Assembly: GCF_026343335.1 (NCBI RefSeq)
Contig: NZ_JAPELX010000001.1
Location: forward strand, 806,001 to 870,000
Source of the DNA: Streptomyces sp. NBC_00078
GTDB lineage: Bacteria; Actinomycetota; Actinomycetes; Streptomycetales; Streptomycetaceae
Direction: 5' to 3'
Length of the DNA stretch: 64,000 nucleotides
The position numbers and the translations under genes are program-made. Of the stretch, positions 1-7,707 are shown in pieces. Under the pieces are notes generated by a model. That model was given only the letters and a program-made list of their open reading frames with translations, was not told the origin of the DNA and did not search any database. Each line of letters opens with the position of its first letter. Position 1 is the stretch's first letter.

Positions 1-2
1 CC

Positions 3-737
3 AGCGGCACCATCAACCTGGACGAGGACGGGCTGGTCGCCAAGCTGACCAGCTACTACTTCACCAACGACGGCGTCGCCTACGGCCTGGCGGCGGTCTG
101 CGCGAGCATCGTCTTCCTGATCATGTACCAGAACAGGCGGCGCCGTCTGGCCGTCGGCATGCCGCACCGCTCGCTGCGGGACATCGGGGTGCGCACGGGC
201 GGACTCGCGGTGATCGCGTTCGCCTCGGCCTATCTGCTCAACCGCTTCCAGGGTCTGCCGCTCGCCCTGCTGATCTTCCTCGTGGTGGTGGCGAGCCTCG
301 ACATCGTCCTGCGCCACACGCGCTACGGCCGACAGGTCTACGCACTCGGCGGCGGCGTCGAAGCGGCACGCCGCGCCAGCCTCAACGTGACGGCCATCCA
401 GACCGCGGTGCTCGCGGTGTCGGGGACGATGGCCGCGATCGGCGGCCTGTTCCTGGCCTCGCGCATCACATCGGTGAGCCAGAGTTCGGGATCGGGTGTC
501 CTGCTGCTCAACGCCATCGCGGCGGCCGTCATCGGTGGCACCAGCCTCTTCGGAGGACGGGGCACGACCTGGTCCGCGGTGCTCGGCATGCTGGTCATCC
601 AGTCGATTTCCTCCGGCATGTCGATCACGGACACCCCCACGGCCATCCAGTTCGTCATCACGGGCGGGGTGCTCTTCGCCGCCGTGGTGATCGACGCGCT
701 GGCACGACGCTCGCAGGAGACACACGGCCGGGCGTGA
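3..737 (+). CDS. Sugar ABC transporter permease (XylH-like), 5' end outside window
   Basis: C-terminal part of a membrane permease for a monosaccharide ABC importer of the BPD_transp_2 (RbsC/XylH) family. The frame is open from base 3 without a start, so the gene begins before the window. Several hydrophobic helices are visible. The coupling-type segment GRQVYALGGGVEAARRASLN, the conserved GGTSLFGGRGT and the GMLVIQSISSGM stretch near the C-terminus are typical of these permeases. The ATPase and binding protein would be expected upstream. A very strong hairpin directly follows the stop, so it is the last gene of its operon. Xylose as substrate is an inference from similarity only. Confidence 0.88.
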   Translation, partial: SGTINLDEDGLVAKLTSYYFTNDGVAYGLAAVCASIVFLIMYQNRRRRLAVGMPHRSLRDIGVRTGGLAVIAFASAYLLNRFQGLPLALLIFLVVVASLDIVLRHTRYGRQVYALGGGVEAARRASLNVTAIQTAVLAVSGTMAAIGGLFLASRITSVSQSSGSGVLLLNAIAAAVIGGTSLFGGRGTTWSAVLGMLVIQSISSGMSITDTPTAIQFVITGGVLFAAVVIDALARRSQETHGRA

Positions 738-744
738 CGCGAAA

Positions 745-786
745 CGTCCGTGGGCCCCGGATCGGTCGATCCGGGGCCCACGGACG
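745..786. terminator. Perfect long-stem bidirectional terminator
   Basis: A perfect 20-bp inverted repeat (arms 745-764 and 767-786, GT at the centre) begins 8 bases after the permease stop and ends 11 bases before the stop of the converging small peptide gene. It lacks a T-tract, as is common in Streptomyces, and can serve both genes. Confidence 0.9.
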
Positions 787-797
787 AGCAGATGTCG

Positions 798-1028
798 TCA
801 GGCCGACAGGGGCGTCTGCAGGCTCGCACCCGCGGTCAGGCCCTGCAGCGACCCGCCGGCCACGAGGCCTCCGGCGATGTCACCGAGCGGCGTCTGGAGG
901 GAGAGACCGCCGGAGCCGCCGACCGCGAGGCCGCCGACCGGGAGGTCGCCGAGCCCGAGGCCGCCGGAGACGTTCTCCATCTCGGCGTCGGACATCTCGG
1001 TCGTCTCGACCTGGGAGGCAAGGTTCAT
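798..1028 (-). CDS. Small peptide with double-glycine-type leader (RiPP/bacteriocin-precursor-like)
   Basis: Encodes a 76-residue peptide. The first 23 residues are polar and acidic and end in SDAEMENVSGG, the pattern of double-glycine leaders that peptidase-C39 exporters remove from class II bacteriocins and some RiPP precursors. The remaining 53 residues are rich in Gly, Leu, Ala and Ser and repeat SLQTPL at 43-48 and 69-74, with a related SLQGL at 60-64. There is no Cys, so a lanthionine peptide is excluded. The ATG at 1028 has an AAAGGAA ribosome site 8 bases upstream; longer in-frame extensions lack one. It is divergent from a transglutaminase-fold protein. No exporter or modifying enzyme is adjacent, so a secreted structural peptide is an alternative. 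Family not recognised. Confidence 0.6.
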   Translation of the reverse strand: MNLASQVETTEMSDAEMENVSGGLGLGDLPVGGLAVGGSGGLSLQTPLGDIAGGLVAGGSLQGLTAGASLQTPLSA

Positions 1029-1529
1029 CACGCGCGATTCCTTTCGAGTAACCACTTGGGAATGGCAGAGTTCGCCCGATCCTCGAAAAGGAGAACCTCT
1101 CCCGCGACCTGCACCAAGCAGGATCAAAGCACGCCCGCAATCGGACGGCCAACCGCCCGCGGCTTGGCCGGTACACATGGCGAAAGGGCCCTTCACCTGC
1201 GTGTGAGCGCGGTGCCCGAATACACCGACACCTTCACACGGCCTGCCGCCCCGCTGCACGCGCAACCATTGCCACCCATTTCCGGGCGCACGCTTTTCCG
1301 GCAAATTCGCCCGCCGCCGGCAAAGTCGTGACGGCTTTTCAGGTTCCCTGCGACCTGCCCGTGAACGGTGTGCAGGTTCACCGGATGTTCGGCACCCGGC
1401 CCGCTCCTTCGGCTCACCGCACTCGCCGCGGCATCGGCTTCCACGAGGAGACGGAACCGGCACCGCTGCCCACGCACTGCCCACGCACCGACCGGTGGCG
1501 GCGAACCGTCCTCGCACCACCCAGCAGAG
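1029..1529. other. Non-coding divergent upstream region
   Basis: About 500 bases between the small peptide gene and the promoter of the transglutaminase-fold gene. Its A+T content is somewhat higher than that of the neighbours. Open frames here do not show Streptomyces third-position bias or recognisable protein, and I see no RNA gene. It must carry the promoter of the small peptide gene, but I cannot fix its position. Confidence 0.5.
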
Positions 1530-1558
1530 TTGAACGCGTTCAGTTTTTCCGTCAAGAT
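1530..1558 (+). promoter_or_regulatory. Sigma-70-type promoter with overlapping palindromic operator
   Basis: TTGAAC (1530-1535), a 17-base spacer and CAAGAT (1553-1558) give a plausible promoter with its start near 1565, 40 bases before the ATG at 1605. The -35 lies inside a perfect 12-bp palindrome TGAACGCGTTCA (1531-1542), which looks like a repressor operator. Confidence 0.55.
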
Positions 1559-1604
1559 GCCTCGTGCGGTCCATCGCGGAGCGCGGGACGAGAGGACCAC
1601 GGTC

Positions 1605-2447
1605 ATGACGAGTTCACTGCTCACGCCACGAGGCCGTCGCCACATCGGCACGACCGGCGCGGGACCAGGTGCGGGACCGGTGGCGGGACCGGTGGGGAGC
1701 ACGGTGGGGAGCACGGCACCGACGCGGATCCTCGACTGGCAGCATCCGCTGGTCACCTCGCTGCTCCGGCAGACCGGCATGGCCGCCGACTCGGCGGCCG
1801 GCCCGGGGGCCGCCGCGGGGCCCTTCCACAGGATGGCGGCCCTGCGCCGGGCCCACCGACGGATCGCCTCGACCGTCCGGCCGGTGTACTCGGTGCAGGA
1901 CGAGCGCCCCGTCTCCACCGTGCTTCGCCACGGCCGCGGCTCGTGCAGCCAGCGGCTGGCCGTACTGGAGTCCGTGGCGCGGGCGTCCGGGGTGGCCACG
2001 CGGGTGCGCGGCCTGCTGGTGGACGGGGCGTTCTGGTATCCGCGCTTTCCCCGGCTGCACCGGATCGTCCCGGACCAGGTGCTGTTGGCCTGGCCGGAAT
2101 TCCGCCTGGCCGGACTGTCGCCCGGCGTGCACCCCACCGCCCCCTGGCTGCCGGTCTCGGAACTCTTCGGCAGCCTCGACGAGTTGAGCGAACGTCAGGG
2201 AGGTGGCTTCACCAATGCCGGCGCGGAGACGCTCTTCGACGCGTTGTCCCGGACGGCGATCGACTGGGACGGTGCGACGCTCTGCCCGGCCACCGGCCCC
2301 GCATGCGACCTCTCGGCCCATGTCCTGGCGGACCTGGGTCACTTCGACTCACGTGACGAACTCTTCGCGCAGCACGGCCAGACCCTCTGCCGGACGGCGA
2401 GAATGCTGGCCGAGCCCGTCCTGGGGCGTCGCTCGGCGGGCACCTGA
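1605..2447 (+). CDS. Transglutaminase-like-fold protein
   Basis: A 280-residue protein whose central part resembles the transglutaminase/cysteine-protease core: GRGSCSQR carries the usual catalytic Cys (Cys114), followed by the helix LAVLESVARASGVATRVRG and the strand GAFWYPRFP. The region where families of this fold show His-Ala-Trp reads LLAWPEF (160-166), so the usual His appears replaced. The protein may be non-hydrolytic or use another residue. Residues 15-40 are a low-complexity Gly/Pro/Ala tail. The ATG at 1605 follows AGAGGA at a suitable distance. It is divergent from the double-glycine peptide gene. Lasso-peptide B2 proteins share this fold, but no lasso cyclase is present. Function unknown. 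Confidence 0.75.
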   Translation: MTSSLLTPRGRRHIGTTGAGPGAGPVAGPVGSTVGSTAPTRILDWQHPLVTSLLRQTGMAADSAAGPGAAAGPFHRMAALRRAHRRIASTVRPVYSVQDERPVSTVLRHGRGSCSQRLAVLESVARASGVATRVRGLLVDGAFWYPRFPRLHRIVPDQVLLAWPEFRLAGLSPGVHPTAPWLPVSELFGSLDELSERQGGGFTNAGAETLFDALSRTAIDWDGATLCPATGPACDLSAHVLADLGHFDSRDELFAQHGQTLCRTARMLAEPVLGRRSAGT

Positions 2448-2514
2448 CAACCAGCGGTCCAGCACGCCGCTTCACCTGGGTGTGGACCCGGGCCGCCGCT
2501 GGAGTGAACGGCTC

Positions 2515-2851
2515 ATGCCGGAAGGCAACGAGACCCTGCTCGCCCTTGATCTCAAACGCGGCAAACCGCTGTGGACCGGTTCGCGCGAGCTGCGCGTCTT
2601 CAGCGAACCCGCCCTCCACGACAGCCGGTTGTACGTCAACCTGCCGGACACCAGCATCCTCGCTCTCGACCCGCGCACGGGCAGGGAGGCCGGCCGCACC
2701 ACCCCGGCCTTCGGCGCCGTGGGCCCGCTCCTTCGAGGAGCCGACTGCGAACTCGGAGCCGCCGCCGCTGGTGGGCACGGTGCTGTACGGGGTAAGCGGT
2801 CCGGGGGTCTCGGTGGCAGCGCCCCTTGCCCCGGCTGCATCCGACTCTTAG
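2515..2851 (+). pseudogene. Remnant of a PQQ-like beta-propeller protein
   Basis: Translation from 2515 gives repeats typical of PQQ-binding-like propellers: ETLLALDLKRGKPLW, then SEPALHDSRLYVN and ILALDPRTGRE. Near 2730 the frame must change to continue into SEPPPLVGTVLYGVSGPG, again a propeller blade. Neither frame has a complete start or end, and only about two blades of an expected seven or eight remain. In Streptomyces such domains are often the sensor part of Ser/Thr kinases or stand alone. I read it as a decayed gene fragment; the next gene's promoter lies in its 3' end. Confidence 0.7.
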
Positions 2852-2854
2852 CCT
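2826..2854 (+). promoter_or_regulatory. Probable leaderless promoter for the MFS gene
   Basis: TTGCCC (2826-2831), a 17-base spacer and TAGCCT (2849-2854) place the transcription start on or next to the GTG start codon at 2861. No ribosome-binding site precedes that GTG, which supports leaderless translation. Confidence 0.55.
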
Positions 2855-2860
2855 GAGTTT

Positions 2861-4069
2861 GTGCCGCAAATAAACAAATCCCGAACGCACAATGTCGTGC
2901 CGGGCAACCACACCACCGGCCTCACCCGGCTCCGCACAGCCCTGACCGTGTTCTTCGCCCTCGACGGCTTCATCTTCGCCGGCTGGGTCGTCCGGATCCC
3001 CGCCATCAAGGAGCAGACCGGGGCCTCTGCCGGCACCCTCGGTCTCGCCCTGCTCTGCGTCTCCGCCGGTGCCGTCGTCACGATGATGCTCACCGGCCGT
3101 CTGTGCCGCCGCTACGGCAGCCACCCCGTCACCGTGATCTGCGGCGTCCTGCTCTCCCTCAGCGTCGCCCTGCCGCCGCTCACCCACTCGGCACTGACCC
3201 TCGGCGCCGCCCTGCTGGTCTTCGGCGCCGCCTACGGAGGGATAAACGTCGCGTTCAACAGCGCGGCGGTCGACCTGGTCAGAGCCCTGCAACGGCCCAT
3301 CATGCCGAGTTTCCACGCCGCCTTCAGCCTGGGCGGCATGATCGGCGCCGGACTCGGCGGCCTGATCGCCGGGTCCCTGTCCCCCACGCGGCACCTGCTC
3401 GGCCTCACCGTGATCGGGCTGCTCGTCACGGCCCTGACGGGCCGGGTCCTGCTGCGCGTCCAGCCCCCGGGTCCACCCGAGACCTCGCCGACGGACCAAC
3501 CCGCCCCACGCCGCCTGGACGCCCGCACCCGGGGTCTCGTCGTCACCTTCGGTCTGATCGCCCTCTGCACGGCCTACGGCGAGGGAGCCCTGGCCGACTG
3601 GAGCGCCCTGCACCTGGAACAGGACCTCCACGCCACACCGGGCGCGGCGGCGGTCGGCTACGCCAGCTTCGCGCTCGCCATGACCATCGGCCGGCTCACC
3701 GGCACACGGCTGCTCGAACGTCTGGGCCGGACCCGCACCCTGGTCTCCGGCGGCACCACGGCCGCGGTCGGCATGCTGCTCGGCGCGCTGGCTCCCTCCC
3801 TGTGGGCTGCGCTCCTCGGCTTCGTCGTCACCGGGCTCGGGCTCGCCAACCTCTTCCCCGTCGCCGTCGAACGCGCCGGGACGCTGGCCGGGCCCGACGG
3901 TGTCGCGATCGCGTCCACCCTCGGCTACGGCGGCATGCTCCTGGGGCCACCCGCCATCGGCTTCATGGCGGACTGGTTCTCCCTCCCCGCCGCCCTCACC
4001 AGCGTTGCGGCACTTGCCGCCACGGCAGCTGCCATCGGACTCGTCACCCGACGTGCGGCAGAACGCTGA
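2861..4069 (+). CDS. MFS transporter (YbjJ/fucose-permease-like)
   Basis: A 402-residue integral membrane protein with about 12 hydrophobic helices. The N-terminal half has FFALDGFIFAGWVVRIPAIK and GRLCRRYGSHP, the cytoplasmic loop 2-3 signature of the major facilitator superfamily. The FNSAAVDLVRA and SFHAAFSLGGMIGAG segments resemble the YbjJ-like subgroup, which is broadly related to sugar permeases. The substrate cannot be told. The GTG at 2861 is chosen because conserved sequence begins shortly after it and a -10 box sits at leaderless spacing. It stands alone between a pseudogene and a zinc-ribbon gene. Confidence 0.85.
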   Translation: MPQINKSRTHNVVPGNHTTGLTRLRTALTVFFALDGFIFAGWVVRIPAIKEQTGASAGTLGLALLCVSAGAVVTMMLTGRLCRRYGSHPVTVICGVLLSLSVALPPLTHSALTLGAALLVFGAAYGGINVAFNSAAVDLVRALQRPIMPSFHAAFSLGGMIGAGLGGLIAGSLSPTRHLLGLTVIGLLVTALTGRVLLRVQPPGPPETSPTDQPAPRRLDARTRGLVVTFGLIALCTAYGEGALADWSALHLEQDLHATPGAAAVGYASFALAMTIGRLTGTRLLERLGRTRTLVSGGTTAAVGMLLGALAPSLWAALLGFVVTGLGLANLFPVAVERAGTLAGPDGVAIASTLGYGGMLLGPPAIGFMADWFSLPAALTSVAALAATAAAIGLVTRRAAER

Positions 4070-4161
4070 CTCCTCCCGGCGGTCCGTGCCGCTTTCGGGA
4101 GAGGATTGCGGTGGCGTCCTCCATCCGGCGCCGGGCACCGACCCAGGAAAGGGCCGACCTC

Positions 4162-4458
4162 GTGATCGTCTTTGGCACCAAGGGATATCTGTACCAGCTC
4201 GCGATACTGACGCTGGTGTGCGGCAGTTGCAGCACACCAGCAGCTCACACGCTCAGGAAGCGCGTCACGAAGTTCACCCTGTTCTTCGTGCCGCTGTTCC
4301 CCATCTCCACGAAGTACGCGACGCAGTGCACCTTCTGCGGCGCGGAGCAGAAGGTCACGCGGGAACAGGCCGAGCAGTTGCAGACGCAGGCCGCGGGCGT
4401 TCCCGGCGGCCAGTCGTACGGGCAGCCGCAGCAGCCGTACCAGCGTCCCGGAGCCTGA
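4162..4458 (+). CDS. Zinc-ribbon domain protein
   Basis: A 98-residue protein with two Cys pairs, CGSC near residue 24 and CTFC near residue 58, expected to bind one zinc ion. Between them lies a hydrophobic segment TLFFVPLFPIS that may lie on or in the membrane. The C-terminus is Gln/Gly/Pro-rich (SYGQPQQPYQRPG). The GTG at 4162 follows AGGAAAGG by 9 bases. Small zinc-ribbon proteins of this layout are common in Streptomyces and have no assigned function. A clear hairpin follows the stop. Confidence 0.8.
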   Translation: MIVFGTKGYLYQLAILTLVCGSCSTPAAHTLRKRVTKFTLFFVPLFPISTKYATQCTFCGAEQKVTREQAEQLQTQAAGVPGGQSYGQPQQPYQRPGA

Positions 4459-4481
4459 TCGGTCACCGACCCGGCTGAAAG

Positions 4482-4513
4482 CAGGGCAGCGCGCCGAGCC
4501 CGTCGCTGCCCTG
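4482..4513 (+). terminator. Rho-independent-like hairpin after zinc-ribbon gene
   Basis: Perfect 10-bp arms CAGGGCAGCG (4482-4491) and CGCTGCCCTG (4504-4513) with a 12-base loop, 23 bases after the zinc-ribbon stop codon. Confidence 0.75.
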
Positions 4514-4644
4514 AGCGCTTCCGCACCAACGCCTCCGTCAGTCCGCGCTACGGCACGGCCGGCCGGCCGGAACGCCGCTGCATCTGGCGGACCCAGACCG
4601 CGCGCTCTTCCCTTGAACCGCGCTCCATCCTGCACACTTACCCC

Positions 4645-5385
4645 ATGGAGACCGCCGAGTTCGTGGAGATCCTGGACGGGGAGGGCCGGCTCCTCTTCCT
4701 GGCCGCCGAGGCGGCGGGGACCGACGCCAAGGTGCCGACCTGCCCTCAGTGGCAGGTGCGTGATCTGGTGCGGCACACCGGGATGGTGCACCGCTGGGCG
4801 GCCGCGTTCGTGGCCGAGGGACACATCTCGTACCACCCCGACGGCGGGCTGCCCGACCTGGACGGCGACGAGCTGCTCGCCTGGTTCCGCGAAGGTCACC
4901 GACACCTCGTCGGCACCCTCTCCAGCGCCCCGCCCGACGTCCGGTGCTGGCACTTCCTGCCCGCGCCCTCCCCGCTCGCGTTCTGGGCACGCCGGCAGGC
5001 GCACGAGACCACGGTGCACCGGATCGACGCGGAGGGGGCGAGGGGCGGCACCCCGGCCGAGATCGCCCCGGCCTTCGCGGCGGACGGCGTGGACGAGCTG
5101 TTGCGCGGCTTCCACGCCCGCAGCAGGAGCAAGGTCCGCAGCGACGAGCCCCGCGTGCTGCGGGTGCGGGCGACGGATGCGGACGACGCGGTGTGGACCG
5201 TACGACTGTCTCAAAAGCCGCCGGTGGCCACGCGGGACGCGGCGGGGGACGCCGACTGCGAAGTGACGGGGCCCGCCGGGCAGTTGTATCTGGCGCTGTG
5301 GAACCGGCTGCCGTTCCCGAAGGTCACCGGGGACGCCGCCGTCGCCGCGCTGTGGCGCGAGAGGTCGGCCGTCACCTGGAGCTGA
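4645..5385 (+). CDS. Maleylpyruvate isomerase family mycothiol-dependent enzyme
   Basis: A 246-residue cytoplasmic protein of the DinB-fold family that uses mycothiol, the actinobacterial thiol cofactor. It shows the family signature CPQWQVRDLVRHTGMVHRW near residues 33-51, with the metal-binding His of the fold, and RRQAHETTVHRIDAE near residues 116-130 with two further ligands. The C-terminal domain ends LYLALWNRLPFP. Members catalyse mycothiol-linked isomerisations or transfers; the substrate is unknown here. It is convergent with the MarR gene with almost no gap and has no obvious partner. Confidence 0.88.
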   Translation: METAEFVEILDGEGRLLFLAAEAAGTDAKVPTCPQWQVRDLVRHTGMVHRWAAAFVAEGHISYHPDGGLPDLDGDELLAWFREGHRHLVGTLSSAPPDVRCWHFLPAPSPLAFWARRQAHETTVHRIDAEGARGGTPAEIAPAFAADGVDELLRGFHARSRSKVRSDEPRVLRVRATDADDAVWTVRLSQKPPVATRDAAGDADCEVTGPAGQLYLALWNRLPFPKVTGDAAVAALWRERSAVTWS

Positions 5386-5394
5386 GAACGGCCC

Positions 5395-5787
5395 TCACGT
5401 GGAGCTGGGGTCGCCCGCCAGCATTTTCGTCAGCACCCCGCGCTGTACCGGCAGCACCTCGCGGTGCAGCGTGCGACCCCTCGCGGTGAGGGCCACGCGG
5501 ACGCCCCGCCGGTCCTCCGGGCACATGGCGCGCTCGACGAGTTCGTCCTTCTCCAGCCGGGCGATCAGCCGCGACAGCGCGCTCTGGCTCAGATGGACCC
5601 GCTCGGAGATCTCCTGCACGCGATAGCCGCAGGCTTCCCCGGCCAGGACGTCCAGCACCTCGAAGTCGCTGGCGCACAGGCCGTGTTGATGCAGTTCACG
5701 GTCCAGTTCGCACTGGGTGCGCGCATGCAGCGCCAGGATGTCCCGCCACTGGTCCACGAGCTCGTGCTCGGCCTTCTTCGCCGCCAT
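5395..5787 (-). CDS. MarR-family transcriptional regulator
   Basis: A 130-residue winged-helix repressor. The recognition region reads RVQEISERVHLSQSALSRLIARL and the wing is CPEDRRGVRVALTARG, both typical of MarR. It is divergent from a drug-efflux MFS gene, and the 86-base gap holds a palindrome over the efflux promoter, so it most likely represses the pump and itself until a toxic ligand binds. I take the ATG at 5787; a GTG three codons upstream is possible and neither has a strong ribosome site. Confidence 0.9.
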   Translation of the reverse strand: MAAKKAEHELVDQWRDILALHARTQCELDRELHQHGLCASDFEVLDVLAGEACGYRVQEISERVHLSQSALSRLIARLEKDELVERAMCPEDRRGVRVALTARGRTLHREVLPVQRGVLTKMLAGDPSST

Positions 5788-5837
5788 GGGCCGCACCGTA
5801 GCAGAGAAGCGAATTCATTGCATCAGAATTAAATGCC

Positions 5838-5866
5838 TTTGCATTCAATGCATGCACATGTAGTGT
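5838..5866 (+). promoter_or_regulatory. Leaderless promoter of efflux gene with MarR-type operator
   Basis: TTTGCA (5838-5843), a 17-base spacer and TAGTGT (5861-5866) put the transcript start at the ATG (5874). A perfect palindrome TGCATTCAATGCA (5840-5852) covers the -35 and part of the spacer, and two further GCAT/ATGC half-sites occur just upstream, so a bound MarR dimer would block the polymerase. Confidence 0.7.
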
Positions 5867-5873
5867 CTCGGGC

Positions 5874-7349
5874 ATGACCTCTCCGCTCACCACTCCCACG
5901 ACCGAGGGACGCTGGACCCCCCGGCTGTGGGGCACCCTGCTGGTGCTCTGCGCCGCGATGTTCCTGGACGCGCTCGACGTGTCGATGGTCGGCGTCGCGC
6001 TGCCGTCCATCGGCACCGACCTCGACCTGTCCACCTCGACCCTGCAGTGGATCGTCAGCGGCTACATCCTGGGATACGGCGGCCTGCTCCTGCTCGGCGG
6101 ACGCACCGCCGACCTGCTCGGCAGGCGCCAGGTCTTCCTGATCGCCCTGGGCGTGTTCGCGCTCGCCTCACTGCTCGGCGGGCTCGTCGACTCGGGACCG
6201 CTGCTGATCGCCAGCCGCTTCATCAAGGGCCTGAGCGCGGCCTTCACCGCGCCCGCCGGCCTGTCCATCATCACCACGACCTTCGCCGAGGGCCCGCTGC
6301 GCAACCGCGCCCTGTCCATCTACACCACTTGCGCGGCCACCGGCTTCTCGATGGGCCTGGTGCTCTCCGGCCTGCTCACCGAGGCCAGTTGGCGCCTCAC
6401 CATGCTGCTGCCCGCGCCCATCGCCCTGATCGCCCTGGTGGCGGGCCTGAAGCTGCTCCCGCGCAGCGAGCGCGAGAAGGACCACAACGGCTACGACATC
6501 CCCGGCGCCGTCCTCGGCACCGCGTCGATGCTGCTGCTCGTCTTCACCGTCGTACAGGCGCCCCAGGCCGGCTGGGCGTCGGCCCGCACACTGTTGTCCT
6601 TCCTGGCCGTCGCCGTCCTGCTCACCGTGTTCGTCCTGGTCGAGCGGCGCTCGCCCGGTCCGCTGATCCGGCTGGGCGTGCTGCGCTCCGGCAGCCAGAT
6701 CCGCGCCCAGCTCGGCGCGATGGCCTTCTTCGGGTCCTACGTCGGCTTCCAGTTCCTGGTCACCCTGTACATGCAGTCGCTGCTGGGCTGGTCGGCGCTG
6801 CACACGGCACTGGCCTTCCTGCCTGCGGGCGCGCTGGTGGCGGTGTCCTCCACGAAGGTCGGCTCGATCGTCGACCGGTTCGGCACCCAGCGGCTGATCG
6901 CGGCCGGGTTCGCGCTGATGGTCGTCGGGTACGCGCTGTTCCTGCGCGTGAACCTCGACCCGGTCTACGCCGCCGTCATCCTGCCGTCGATGCTGCTGAT
7001 CGGCGCGGCCTGCGCACTGGTCTTCCCCTCGCTCAACATCCAGGCCACGAACGGGGTCGAGGACCACGAGCAGGGCATGGTGTCCGGTCTTCTCAACACG
7101 TCGGTGCAGGTGGGCGGCGCGATCTTCCTGGCCGTCGTGACGGCCGTGGTGACCGCGGGAGCCCCCGAACACGCCACCCCGCAGGCCGTATTGGACGCCT
7201 ACCGGCCCGGTCTGGTGGTGGTCACGGGCATCGCCGTCGCCGGGTTGCTGATCACTCTGACGGGCGTGCGTACCCGTCGTCCTCAGCAGTCCGTCATGGT
7301 CGCCAAGTCCACCGCGGTGGAGGCGGAGCGCGTACCCGTACGCGACTAG
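5874..7349 (+). CDS. MFS drug efflux transporter (DHA2, EmrB/QacA type)
   Basis: A 491-residue membrane protein with the 14-helix layout of the DHA2 drug:proton antiporters. Helix 1 carries FLDALDVSMVGVALPSIG, the DHA2 motif D1, and loop 2-3 has GGRTADLLGRRQVF. Expected to export hydrophobic drugs using proton motive force. It is divergent from the MarR gene whose operator lies on its promoter. There is no ribosome-binding site before the ATG, in line with a leaderless mRNA. A strong hairpin follows. Confidence 0.9.
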   Translation: MTSPLTTPTTEGRWTPRLWGTLLVLCAAMFLDALDVSMVGVALPSIGTDLDLSTSTLQWIVSGYILGYGGLLLLGGRTADLLGRRQVFLIALGVFALASLLGGLVDSGPLLIASRFIKGLSAAFTAPAGLSIITTTFAEGPLRNRALSIYTTCAATGFSMGLVLSGLLTEASWRLTMLLPAPIALIALVAGLKLLPRSEREKDHNGYDIPGAVLGTASMLLLVFTVVQAPQAGWASARTLLSFLAVAVLLTVFVLVERRSPGPLIRLGVLRSGSQIRAQLGAMAFFGSYVGFQFLVTLYMQSLLGWSALHTALAFLPAGALVAVSSTKVGSIVDRFGTQRLIAAGFALMVVGYALFLRVNLDPVYAAVILPSMLLIGAACALVFPSLNIQATNGVEDHEQGMVSGLLNTSVQVGGAIFLAVVTAVVTAGAPEHATPQAVLDAYRPGLVVVTGIAVAGLLITLTGVRTRRPQQSVMVAKSTAVEAERVPVRD

Positions 7350-7366
7350 GGGGACGCCTCAGCGTC

Positions 7367-7404
7367 GTGCGCCCGGCGGAGCCCCCTTGCCCCGCCGGGC
7401 GCAC
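7367..7404 (+). terminator. Strong terminator after efflux gene
   Basis: Perfect 13-bp arms GTGCGCCCGGCGG (7367-7379) and CCGCCGGGCGCAC (7392-7404), 18 bases after the efflux stop and 19 bases before the next start. Confidence 0.85.
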
Positions 7405-7422
7405 GGCTGTGAAACTCCGTGT

Positions 7423-7707
7423 ATGACCGAATACGGGGGACGGCGCAGTCAGGCCGAGCGGGACGCGATCACCGTCGAGATCGGATACGCGCTGTGCAGC
7501 GCGGCGTTCGCGGCGGCGGTCGTCTTCGGGGCGGTCGCCGGTCCGGCGCTGCTCTTCGACCTGCCGCACGGCGTCGAGACGGTGCTGCTGTTCACCGGCC
7601 TCGCGCTCGCCCCGGTGCTGTTCCTCGCCCGGGTGGTCAGTGTGCTGGTCCGTGTCGGGCGGCCGGCTCAGCTCAGCCAGCCCGGCCGCACCAGCCCCGA
7701 CTCGTAG
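7423..7707 (+). CDS. DUF6332 family small membrane protein
   Basis: A 94-residue protein with the N-terminal motif RRSQAERDAITVEIGYAL followed by two hydrophobic helices (about residues 20-45 and 50-72). This layout matches the DUF6332 family of small Streptomyces membrane proteins of unknown role. Its 3' end overlaps the converging response-regulator gene by 40 bases. The ATG at 7423 has no clear Shine-Dalgarno sequence. Confidence 0.75.
   Translation: MTEYGGRRSQAERDAITVEIGYALCSAAFAAAVVFGAVAGPALLFDLPHGVETVLLFTGLALAPVLFLARVVSVLVRVGRPAQLSQPGRTSPDS

Noticed and set aside
750..1331. Plus-strand frame over the double-glycine peptide gene
   Set aside because: Arg/Ala-rich translation with no family; the minus-strand peptide has a ribosome site and an ordered leader.
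1605..2447. Lasso-peptide B2 protease assignment
   Set aside because: No asparagine-synthetase-like cyclase or B1 protein nearby, the precursor lacks the lasso leader Thr/Gly pattern, and the HAW motif is missing.
2636..4237. Very long minus-strand open frame (over 500 codons) opposite the MFS gene
   Set aside because: It is the antisense shadow of a real GC-rich gene: Gly/Arg/Gln/Asp-heavy composition, no domain, no ribosome site. The same holds for frames opposite the dipeptidase, alpha-galactosidase, GH and phosphoesterase genes.
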